The position numbers and the translations under genes were made by a program. Under the pieces are notes generated by a model. The model had not been told where the DNA came from and searched no databases. It worked only from the letters and a program-made list of their open reading frames with translations. From contig NZ_JARCJD010000009.1 of NCBI RefSeq assembly GCF_028890115.1, positions 62,001 through 126,000 on the forward strand: a stretch of DNA of 64,000 nt, in the 5' to 3' direction. Positions 44,659 through 55,400 of the stretch are shown in pieces (within the stretch, counting starts at the first letter, position 1; each line of letters begins with the position of its first letter). Source of the stretch: Phaeobacter sp. QD34_24 (lineage in GTDB: Bacteria > Pseudomonadota > Alphaproteobacteria > Rhodobacterales > Rhodobacteraceae).

Positions 44659-45480
44659 TCACGCCTTCGGATGCGCTGCAATCCCCGCCGCAGCGTTGAT
44701 TTCGGCCAGCGCCTTGGTCGGCAGCTGCAGACCGGCGGCGGCGGCGTTTTCCGCGATACGGCGGCGATTGCGGCTTTTGGGGATGGCGATCACCCCCGCA
44801 GGATTGTCAGACCGGTTCACGCACCAGGCCAGGGCGACCTGCGCAGCGGTCTTGTCCAGCCGATCGGCCCAATGCTGCAGCGCGCGACCGGCAGGTGATG
44901 CCAGCAAGGTCTCCATCCCCTGGGCCAGCGGGCTGTAGGCGATCAGGGACAGCTGGTGTGCCTGGCACCAGTCCTGCAGGCCGGTCTCCCAGAAGGGCTG
45001 CGCCGCGTTGTGTAGCAACTGGTTGCTTTGAATGCCGTGACGGCTGAGATCCCGTGCCTGTTGCAGCAGGGAAAGGGAAAAGTTGCAAACCCCGATGAAG
45101 CGCACCTTGCCCGCATCCACCAGCTCATCCATGGCACCGAGGGTGTCCGCCAGCGGCACGCTCTCCGAGGGCCAGTGCAACTGATAGAGATCGATATGGT
45201 CTGTCTTCAGCGCGCGCAGGCTGCGCTCGGCGGCGGCGGTCAGATCCTCGGGGCGGGCATTGGCGGCAGAGACCTTGGTGGCGACAAAAGCCTCGGCGCG
45301 GCGCTTGGCAATGGCGGGGGCGATCTGCTGCTCGGTGCCATAGCTTTCGGCGGTGTCGATCAATCGGATGCCTGCATCCAAGGCGGCACCGATTGTCCCG
45401 GCGCCGCCCAGGAATTCCGCAGTGCCAAGGCCAATGACGGGAAGATCGATGCCAGTGGAGCCGAACCGGGTGCAGCGCAT
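44659..45480 (-). CDS. aldo/keto reductase
   Basis: The 273-residue NADPH-dependent oxidoreductase has the AKR catalytic residues: Asp and Tyr in LIDTAESYG (about 43 and 48), Lys in ATKVSAANARP and His in LYQLHWPSE. The C-terminal cofactor segment AIPKSRNRRRIAENAAA is typical. It follows the SUMF1-like gene by only 3 bases, so the two are cotranscribed and divergent from the NRPS genes. A tailoring step of the NRPS product is possible; a stand-alone carbonyl reductase is the default. Confidence 0.9.
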   Translation of the reverse strand: MRCTRFGSTGIDLPVIGLGTAEFLGGAGTIGAALDAGIRLIDTAESYGTEQQIAPAIAKRRAEAFVATKVSAANARPEDLTAAAERSLRALKTDHIDLYQLHWPSESVPLADTLGAMDELVDAGKVRFIGVCNFSLSLLQQARDLSRHGIQSNQLLHNAAQPFWETGLQDWCQAHQLSLIAYSPLAQGMETLLASPAGRALQHWADRLDKTAAQVALAWCVNRSDNPAGVIAIPKSRNRRRIAENAAAAGLQLPTKALAEINAAAGIAAHPKA

Positions 45481-45483
45481 CGC

Positions 45484-46404
45484 TCAGACGTCCCGCGCCG
45501 GGCGCAGGCCCAGATCGAAACAGCGGTAGTTGCGCGGCGCATAGACCCGGCAGGTGACATGGGTCCGCTCGGGCGGTTCGCAATTGGAATAGAAGGAGCC
45601 GCCCCGGATCACCCCGATATCCAGTTGATTGATCAATGCGCGAAAGGCCTGGGGGAGTTGGCCGGTCTCGCGCATCTCAGTGACCATGTCTTCCACCCCC
45701 GCATGAATAGCGAACTCCGCCATCATGTCGTCGATGAACTCCTCCGGGATCCGGCCCTCCTCTTCCGAGGCGGGGATGGGATAGGCAAGATAGCGCGACG
45801 AGGTCCACTCCCAGGCATTGCCCACCGCGTCCAGCAATCCAAAGGGGCTGGTGGCGGCTGGATAGGCGCCCACGGGTGTGGTGTCGCCAACCTGCATGGC
45901 GCAATTGCAGTCCCCAGACCCCGGTGGTGCATCGCCCCAGGGGTTGCGCTGCCCATCCGCACCACGGGCGGCAAGCTCCCATTCCGTCTCGGTCGGAAGA
46001 CGGGCGCCGATCCAGTCGCAATAGGCTGTGGCATCCCGGTAGGACAGGTGGGTGACCGGGTGCAGCGCCTTGGCGCGCACATCGTCGTCGCCGCGCGGTC
46101 GGTGCCAGCAGGCGCCTTCCATCTGGACCCAGAGCGTATCGTTGTCGGGCCAGACGTCCTCGGGAATCTGCCCGGTCCAGACCTGGCTCCAGCCGTCCTG
46201 CTCGGCCTCTGTCCTGTAGCCCGTTGCCTTCACGAAACGGGCAAAACCGGCAACGGTCAGCGGCGATCGGGCGATCTGGAACGGGCCGGTTTCGGCCCGG
46301 TGTGCGGGGCGGACATTGGCCTCAAGCGCCGGATCATCGCTGCCCATGATGAAGGCGCCACCGGGAATGGTGATCCAGTCTATGTCAGCGCCAAATTCCC
46401 GCAT
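45484..46404 (-). CDS. SUMF1/EgtB/PvdO-family (formylglycine-generating-enzyme-like) protein
   Basis: The 306-residue protein has the FGE-sulfatase fold: IPGGAFIMGSDDP at the start, PVTHLSYRDATAYCDWIGARLPTETEWELAARG, DAVGNAWEWTSSRY and the end GVIRGGSFYSNCEPPERTHVTCRVYAPRN with CFDLGLRPAR. The copper-binding Cys pair of genuine FGE may correspond to residues in this last section, but I cannot confirm both. Family members oxidise sulfatase cysteines, act in ergothioneine synthesis, or mature siderophores (PvdO in pyoverdine). No sulfatase is nearby. It lies 92 bases from the divergent NRPS start, which favours a tailoring role. Confidence 0.82.
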   Translation of the reverse strand: MREFGADIDWITIPGGAFIMGSDDPALEANVRPAHRAETGPFQIARSPLTVAGFARFVKATGYRTEAEQDGWSQVWTGQIPEDVWPDNDTLWVQMEGACWHRPRGDDDVRAKALHPVTHLSYRDATAYCDWIGARLPTETEWELAARGADGQRNPWGDAPPGSGDCNCAMQVGDTTPVGAYPAATSPFGLLDAVGNAWEWTSSRYLAYPIPASEEEGRIPEEFIDDMMAEFAIHAGVEDMVTEMRETGQLPQAFRALINQLDIGVIRGGSFYSNCEPPERTHVTCRVYAPRNYRCFDLGLRPARDV

Positions 46405-46496
46405 AATGCGTTTGCCTATGAGGTGGTTCGTGTCATACGGTAGCTAAGAGAGATCATCATTTTAAGTCAAGCTCTGCGTTTTAAAGGGTTAGTCGA

Positions 46497-49400
46497 TTGT
46501 CTGAACTGCGAAACCAGCAGGATGTGGCATGCTTGTCGCTGACACGGTTTCTATCCGAAGCGCCCGATCAAGATGCCTTCCTGTTCCTGGGGGCGGATGG
46601 CAGCCTGAGCCAGACCTTCAGCCGGGCGGGGCTGCTGGCGGCCGTGGCGGGATATGCCGCAGCCCTGGCCCCCTATCGTGGCGCGCGGGTGATCCTGATG
46701 GCGGCAACCGGGCCCGAGTTCGTGGCAGGCTTCCTGGGCTGCCTGCAGGCAGGCGCGATCGCGGTGCCGGTCCCGGCCGCGATCCGCCGGGCGCGTTTGC
46801 GCGCCATCGCCGAGGATTGCGCGGCCACCGGGCTGATCGGTCGTGTAACCGCAGGTCTGGTTGCCGCCGCCGGGTTGACGCGGATTTCCCCGGTCTCCGC
46901 GCCCGCCTATCAATGGGCTGACTCCCGCGCAGAGGATCTGGCCTTCCTGCAATACACCTCTGGCTCCACCGGCAGGCCCAAGGGGGTGCGCATCCGCCAT
47001 GGCGACATCGCCCGCAATGCCGCCGCCATCACCGAACGGTTCGCCATGACAGATCGGGACACCATCGTGTCCTGGCTGCCGCTGTTTCATGACATGGGGT
47101 TGATGGGCAGCGTGCTGCAGGTGCTGTTCAGCGGTGGGCGCGCGGTGCTGATGCCGCCAGAGACCTTCCTCAGGCGTCCTGCGGCGTGGTTGGAGGCCAT
47201 TTCCCGCTATGGCGGTACCGTCAGTGGGGCGCCGGATTTCGGCTATGACCTGGCCTGGCGCAATATCGGAGAGGCAGAGCTGGCCGGGTTGGACCTGTCC
47301 AGCTGGCGCGCGGCCTTCAACGGGGCAGAGCCGATCAGACCGGAAACCCTGAGCCGCTTTGCCGAGCGCTTCGCCCCGGTGGGATTTCACGCAGAGGCTT
47401 TCCTGCCCAGCTATGGCATGGCCGAGGCCACGCTATTGGTTGCAGCCGAGCGGGCCGGGCAGGGGGCGCATCAGATCACTGTTGATCCCACCGCGCTGGA
47501 GCAGGGGATCCTGCAGCTTGCGGCCGAGGGGCAGGAGCTCGTCTCCTCCGGCACCCCGGGCCTTGGCAGCGAGATCCGCATTCTTGATCCCGACAGCGGC
47601 GCCGTTTTGCCAGCCGGTCGGGTGGGGGAGATCGAACTCTCCAAGGGCAGCCTTGCCGGAGGATATTGGGGGCAGACAGAGCCGGGGTTTGCCGAGGGGC
47701 GGTTTGCCACCGGTGATCTTGGTGCGTTCCTTGGCGATCGGCTGTTTGTGCTGGGGCGACGGGACGACATGATCCAGCTGCGCGGCCGCAATGTTCTATT
47801 GGGAGAGGTCGAGGCTGCCCTGGCGGAGGTCGACCCTGATCTGGCGCGGCAGCAGGTGATGGTGATTGCGCCCGGGGACGGGGCGGACAGGCAGTTGGTG
47901 GCCTTGATCGAAACCGCTGACATGCCGCCGCCAGACATGCCCACGCGGCTGCGCTCGGCGGTGCTTGATCGCTTTGGCCTCACCTTGGATGAAATCCTCT
48001 GGCTGCAGAACGCCAGCCTGCCACGCACCACCAGCGGCAAACCCCGGCGGGCCGAGGCCGTGGAACGATACGAGGCAGGCGGTTTCAAGCTGCGTGCCCA
48101 AAGCGCCCTGGCCCAGGGGGATCTGACAGAGACCCTGACGGGCGCGGCGCCGCTGGTGGACCGTCTGTGCGGCGCACTGGCGATCTGGTGCGGCCTGGCG
48201 CCAGGGGCTGTCCGCCCGGATCATAGCTTTGCGGATCTGGGGATGGAGTCGCTGTCGGCGGTGCGGCTGCTGCATGAGATCGAGGCGGTTCTGGGGTTGC
48301 GATTGGGATTGGAGGCCGCCCTGGGGGCTGCGGATATCAACACGCTGGCAGAGCGTCTGGAGGGCGCAGCCCCCGCGACAGCGATCCCGCAGGACGGGGC
48401 AGCCCCCCGGCTGTCATCCAATCAAAAGGCGCTGTGGCTGTTTCAGGATCTGACCTCGCCAAATGCCGCCTATACGATTGCCGAGGCCCTGCGGCTGGAC
48501 GGTTTATTGGCGCCCGAGGATCTGCGCACGGCGATCGAAACGCTGGTGGATCGGCACGAACAACTGCGCGTCAATCTGGAATTGACCGATGCAGGCGTGC
48601 AGCCCCGCCTGCAGCCGCAGGGGTGCGGATGCGATTTCGCTGTGCACGAGGCAACGGGCTGGACAGCGGCAGAGCTTCAGGCGGCCCTCGATCGACGTGC
48701 CCGGGTCCCTTTCGATCTGGGCCAGGACCGGCTGTTGCGGGCCGATCTGTTTCACTTGGGCACAGAAGAGCATGTGCTGCTCATCTCGGTGCATCACGCG
48801 GTCTGCGATCTGTGGTCCCTGGCCCTGCTGGTGAAAGAGCTGTCCCTGCTGCTGAACGGCAAGGCGCTGCCGCCGCTGCGGGCGGGATATCAGGACCATT
48901 TGCGGGCCGCAGCCGCCTGGTGCGCGGGCCCCGAGGCGCAACGGGCGCTGGACTGGTACCGGAACGAACTGGCCGGTGACCTGCCGCATCTTGGTCTGGG
49001 CCATGACCGTTTGCGCCCCGCGCGCCCGGCCTTCCGGGGCGCGCGGCTGCCATTCGGGCTGCCGCCAGAGGTTGGCCAGGCGCTGGGCGGGGTGGCGGCA
49101 GAGGCAGGCACCACGCTGCACAACCTGCTGCTGTGCGCCTGGGCGCTGTTCCTGCGCCGGGCCACGGATCAGGATGAGGTGCTTGTCGGCGTGCCATGCG
49201 CCAATCGCCGCCATGGGTTTGAGGCGGATGTGGTGGGCTATCTGGTCAACCTCGGCGTGCTGCGGGACCGCTCGGCTCTGACCCAGCCCTTCACGGAATA
49301 CCTGGCCGAGACCACTTGCCGGATCGAGCGGCTTCTGGAGCACGCGGCGCTGCCACTGGCCGATATCGCCGCCGCCGTGGCCCCGGACCGCGGCGATGGT

Positions 49401-52400
49401 CACAGCGGCCTGTTTCAAAGCGTGTTCAATTACAATGGTTCAGGCCTCCCGGGAGAGGCGGCCCTGGCGACCTCTGGCTTGGCCGAGGGAAGAGCGCTGT
49501 CGCTTGGGCCCCTGCAGGCGCGCACCATGGCGGTGGAAACGGGGGCCACACAGTTTGATCTAAGTTGCACCATGGCCTCGGGCCAGGACGGAGCCCTTTT
49601 GGGGGCCATTCAATATGACTGCGCCCTGTTCGATCCGGAGACCGTCACGGGCTTTGCGCGCGCCTTCGAGGCGCTGTTGCGCGGCATTGCCCGTGACGCG
49701 AACCGCCTGGCGGCGGATCTGCCCCTGATGCGCGCCGACGAGGAACAGGCCTGGCGCCGTGCGGCACTGGGTGCGGAAACGGGCTGTGCCGTGGATTTCC
49801 GTCTACGTTTCGAAGATCGTGTGCAGAAAGATCCCGAGGCCATCGCGATCCGCGACAGCGCACAGGTCTGGAGCTATGGGGCGCTAAACCGCTATGCCAA
49901 TGCCCTGGCCGAAACCCTGGCGGAGCTGGGCGCCGGTCCGGGGCGCATCGTGGCCCTGCGCGCGGCACGCGGCGCGCCTTACCTTGGGGCGATGCTGGCG
50001 ATTGCCAAGACGGGCGCCTGCTACATGCCGCTCAGCCCACGCGATCCCGCGGCGCGGCTGAGCGGTATCCTGAAACAGGCCCGCCCTGCGGTGGTGCTGA
50101 CCGATGGGGAAACGGCATTGCCCGATCCCATGCCGGAACCTGAGCGCGGCGAAAAGGCCGCCGTGGTCCTGCCTTTGCCCGATACGCCGCCGGAGGATGC
50201 GCCTGCCGATCCGCCCTCGTCGCTCAGGGCGCAGGATCCGTCTTATGTGATCTTCACCTCCGGCTCCACCGGGTTGCCCAAGGGCGCCGTTGTCCATGCC
50301 GAGGGCAACGGCAATCACCTGGAGGCCATGGTCGATCTGCTGCAGTTCGACGCTTCGGATGTGATGGCGCAGACCGCCTCGGTGGCCTCTGATATCTCGG
50401 TCTGGCAATTCCTGGTCATGGCAACCGTGGGGGGGCGGGTCGAGGTCTTCGAGGATGCGCTGATCGAACAGCCCGCCGAATTCCTGGCCGCGCTGGAGGC
50501 GCGTGGGGTCACGATGCTGCAGGTGGTGCCCGCGGTACTGGAGATGCTGGCGGTCGAACTGGAACGCCCCGGCGCGCCGCCGCCGCCCCGAAGTCTGCGC
50601 TGGGTGTCGTCCTGCGGCGAGGCGCTGGCCCCGAGCCTGGCGCGGCGCTGGATGGCGGCAGCTCCCCATGCGCGGCTAATCAATGCCTTTGGTCCGGCGG
50701 AATGTTCCGATGACACCAGCGTGGCGCTTTATGATACCCCGCCGCCTGCGGATGCGGTGACGGTATCCATCGGGCGCCCCTTGCGCAACCTCGCCTGCTA
50801 TGTGCTGGACCGGCGCGAACATCCCTTGCCCCCTGGTATGACGGGGGAATTGTGGATTGGCGGGCGCGGCGTCGGGCTGGGCTATCTGGCAGACCCCTTG
50901 CGCACCGCCGAGGCCTTTCGCCCCGATCCCTTCTCGGCCACACCCGGCGCGCGGCTCTATCGCACCGGCGATCTGGCGCGGCGGCGTGCCGATGGCAGCC
51001 TCGATTACCTTGGGCGGCGCGATTCCCAGGTCCAGATCCGCGGCTTCCGGGTCGAGATTGGCGAGGTCGAGGCGGCCCTGCGCGCCTTGCCCGGCGTGCG
51101 CCATGCGGCGGTGGGCCTGCATGAGGGTGCGCGACCTGCCTTGGTGGCCTTGTATGCGCCAGCGGATCTGACGGGGGCAGAGCTGCGCCGAGCCTTGGGC
51201 AATCATCTTCCGGGCTTCATGGTCCCGGACCTTTGGGTGCCGATGTCGGCGCTGCCTTTCAACATGAGCGGCAAGATCGATCGCAAGGCGCTGCCAGCCC
51301 CGACGGCGCGTGCGCAAGACACCGTGGAGCCCCCGGTGAGCGAGGCGGAGCGCAGCCTTGCCGCGATCTGGCAGACCCGGCTTGGACATAAAGAAATCGG
51401 GCGTCACGATAGTTTCTTCGATCTGGGCGGGCATTCCCTGATGGCGATCCAGATGATCGCTGATATCCGCGCTCAGCTTGGCATGCGGCTCAGCCTGCGG
51501 GATGTGTTTGACACCCCCCGGCTCAGCGATCTGGCGTTGCGGCTGGTCGAGGCAGGGCGCGGTATCGGGAGCCTGCAAACGGATTGGCCCCCGGCGCGGC
51601 AGGCTTGCCCGGTGCCGCTCACGGCAGCCCAGCGGCGCATGTGGTTCCTGCATCAGCTGAACCCGCAGGATCGGTCCTACAGCATGACCGGGATGCTGCG
51701 GTTCAAGGGTGAATTGGACAAAGAGGCTTTGCGCGGCGCGCTGGGCGATGTGATGGCCCGCCACCGGGTGCTGCGCATGCGGGTAGAGAGTTCTTCTGAT
51801 GGTCAGCCCCGGATGGCAGAGGGGCCGTGGCCCGAGGTGCGCGACAGCGATGAACCTGCCGCACGCATTGCCGCGCGCGAGGCCGAGACCGGTTTTGACC
51901 TGGCGGCGGCGCCCGTGCTGCGCTTGACCCTGACGCAGGCGAATGCGGAGCCGGCCCTGGTGGTTGCGGTGCATCACATCGTCTTTGATGGCTGGTCCAT
52001 TGCCACCTTCCTGGAGGATATTTCCGCCCACTATCGCGCCCGCATCGGCCAGGGGGATGCGCCAGCAAAGCTGGCCTATGATTTCGTCGATTATGCCGCC
52101 TGGTGCGACCATCACTGGACGCCCGAGGCCTTGGATCGTTCCTTAAAGGCCCGCAAGGCGCGTTTCGGAACCGGTCTGACGCCGCTGGACCTGCCCTATG
52201 ATGCCCCCGATCCCGGCCCCGGCGCGCGGGTCGCGGGGCAATATCGGTTCGAGATCCCGCAGGCGCTGAACGCGCAGTTGCAGGATCTGGCCGGGCGCAG
52301 CGGCGTGACACCTTTCCTGATCCTCCTGGCCGCCTTTCAGATGCTGCTGGCGCGTATCACCGGAGCACAGCGGTTCGATGTGGGGACGCTGATCGCGGGG

Positions 52401-55400
52401 CGCGCGCGTCCGGGCATGGAGCAGTTGATCGGCCTGCTGATCAACGTGCTGCCGGTGCCTGCCGATTTCTCCGGAAATCCGGATGGCTATGCTCTGTTGG
52501 CGCGGCTCAAACGCGATTGGCTGGACCTGCAGCGGGTCTCGGATCTGCCCTTCGATGCGCTGGTGGCCGCCGAGACGGGCGAGCAGGCGGATCCCGCCCA
52601 GGCGGGGCTCAATTGCTTCTTCGTGATGCAGAACCAGCCAATGGGGCCGCGTGATCTGGGCGGCGGTCTGCGCATGGTGCTGGAAGAGCTGCCCCCGGTT
52701 CATGCGCCCTATGATCTTCTGTTGGATATGGAGCCGCAGGCGCAGGGGTTCAACGCGTGTTTCCGCTACAGCGCTGCCCGTTTTGATGCCGCAACCGTGC
52801 GCTCCTTCGCGGATGCCTTCCTTGCCCTGCTCCAAGGGCTCTTGGAGACACCCGAGCGCGCCGTTGCGGATCTGCCCGCCCAAGGGGCGGCGGCGGGGCA
52901 GCAGCAGGCGCATGTCCTGACCGGAGCGGATCGGGCCCTGCCGGGAGAAGGCCGGCTTTTCCCGGCGCTGTTTGAGGATATGGCGCGAAGACATCCGCAG
53001 GCCCGCGCCGCAGCTGATGGGGAGGAGTGGCTCAGCTATGGCGACCTGCTGGCACAGGCGGACCGCATCGCGGCGGCGCTGCAGGCGCGGGGGATTGGCC
53101 CCGAGGATGTCGTCGGCGTGCATGGGCGGCGCTCGGTGGCGATGCTGGTGGCGCTCTTGGGGATCCTGCGCGCCGGGGCGGCCTATATGCCGCTGGATCC
53201 GGGTGATGCGCCCTCGCGCCTGGCGGAAATGCTGGAGGAAACCGGGGCCAAGGTGGTGCTGACCTGCGGGACCATGCCCGATCCTGCGCTGGGGGCGGGG
53301 CGGGACCTGCTGGAGGTCGATGCCCTGCGTCATGGTATCGGCCCGGCGTTACAGCCTGTGACGCTCAGGTCCGATACGCTGGCCTATGTGATCTATACCT
53401 CCGGCTCTACCGGGCGCCCCAAGGGGGCCATGGTCACGCATCATGGCATGTTGAACCATCTTTGGGCCAAGGTGGTGGATCTGGATCTGACGGCAAGGGA
53501 CCGGGTGGCGGAAACCGCTCCGCAAAGCTTTGACGTCAGCATCTGGCAGTTCCTCTCGGCCCTCCTGGTGGGGGGGAGCATCCATGTCTTTGACGAGGAA
53601 ACCGCCGTGGATCCTTCGGGCTTGCTGGCAGGGCTTGCACGCGCCCATGTGACCGTGGCCGAGACGGTGCCGGGCCTGCTGCGGGCGATGAACGATGTGC
53701 AGGAGGTTGGCGCGGTCACGCCGCTGCCCGCATTGCGCTGGATGCTGGTCACCGGAGAGGCGCTTTCGGCGGATGCGGCCCAGGCCTGGCGTCAGCGATA
53801 TCCCGCGATACCGTTGATGAACGCCTATGGGCCGACCGAATGTTCCGATGATGTGACCCATCATGTGATCGATCGCTCCCTTGCGCCGGGGCGTTCGGTG
53901 CCCATTGGCAAGACTATCCTGAATACCCGGCTCTATGTGCTGGATGCCCGTCTGATGCCCGTGCCAAAGGGGGCGGCGGGGCGTCTCTGGGTGGGCGGTG
54001 TCGGTGTGGGGCGGGGCTATGTGGCGGCGCAGGGCAAGACGGCCATGGCCTTCCGCCCCGATCCCTTTGCCCGAACCCCGGGCGCCCGCATGTATGATAC
54101 CGGCGATATCGTCCGGCTGAACGCGGCGGCAGAGCTGGTCTACCTGGGCCGCGCCGATCACCAGATCAAACTGGCCGGACAGCGGATCGAACCCGGAGAG
54201 ATCGAGACCTGTCTGCGCAGGCTGCCCTTCGTGCGCGACTGCGTTGTGATGCTGCGGGGCGCGCGTCTGGTGGCCTATGCAGTGCTGCGCGATCCGCCGC
54301 CCAGGGCCGAGGCGCGCCTGCTGGCCGAGGCCGCCCAGCATCTGCCTCGCCATATGGTGCCCGCCGGGGTGATGACGCTGCCCGCCTTGCCGCGTACCGC
54401 CAATGGCAAGCTGGACCGGGCCGCTCTGCCGGACTGGCAGCCTGAGGTTCTGGCAACTGCCGATGGCGCTCCCGCGACCGAGACAGAGCGCCAATTGGCG
54501 GAACTTGCGCGCGATGTCCTTGCGATTGCCAAGGTGCCGGTGACGGCGGACTTCTTTGCCATTGGCGGCACCTCGCTGCAGGCGATGCAGCTGATCGCCC
54601 TGGCGCGCAGGCGCTTTGCCGTGGATCTGCCGCTGGCGGGATTTTATCGCAGCCCCAACCTCAGGGCGCTGGCCATTGCGATCGAGACCGGAGGGCCGAT
54701 CATGGCCGATGGCGGCAAGCCCCTGCCGCAGGGCGAGCTGCCTTTGACACCCGCACAAGAGCGGCTTTGGATGCTGCAGCAACTGGAGGGGGAGCGGGAA
54801 ACGGGGATCTACACCATCGTCTCCCCTCTGCGCCTGCACGGGCCCTTGGACCTGGACCGCTTGCAGGGGGCGCTGCAAGCGGTGCTGGCGGCCCATCCGG
54901 CGTTGCGCCTGACCTTTCACGACACACCCGACGGCCCGCGTCAGCGCATCGGAGATCGGTTTGCCGTCTCATTGGACATCGAAGAGGTCGCCGATCTGAG
55001 CGACGCGACACTCGATATGGCGGCAGGGCAGGAAGCCGGGCGCCCCTTTGATCTGAAGACCGGTCCGCTGTTGCGGGCGCGGCTTCTGCGCAAGGGCGCC
55101 GAAGAGGCGGCCCTGGTGATCGCCTTGCACCATATCATCGCCGATGGCGCCTCGATGGATATCCTTCTGCAGGATCTGGCCCGGGCTTATGGTGGAGAGC
55201 GCCTGGAGCCGGTGGATACGGCCCGCTGGATCACCGCAGCGCCGCTGCATCGGCATCCGGGTCGGGTGGTGCGGCGCTTGCAGGGGCTGCCGCCGTTTCT
55301 GGATCTGCCCGGCGACCGGGAGGGTCATGACCACCCGGACAGGAGCGCAGGCAATACCGGCTTCTGGCTGCAGCCCGAGCAGGTCGCGCGCCTGGATGAG

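Noticed and set aside
36286-46404. Genomic island integrated at tRNA-Ser
   Set aside because: The region right of the tRNA looks accessory, but I found no integrase next to it and no repeat of the tRNA 3' end in the window, so no element boundaries can be supported.
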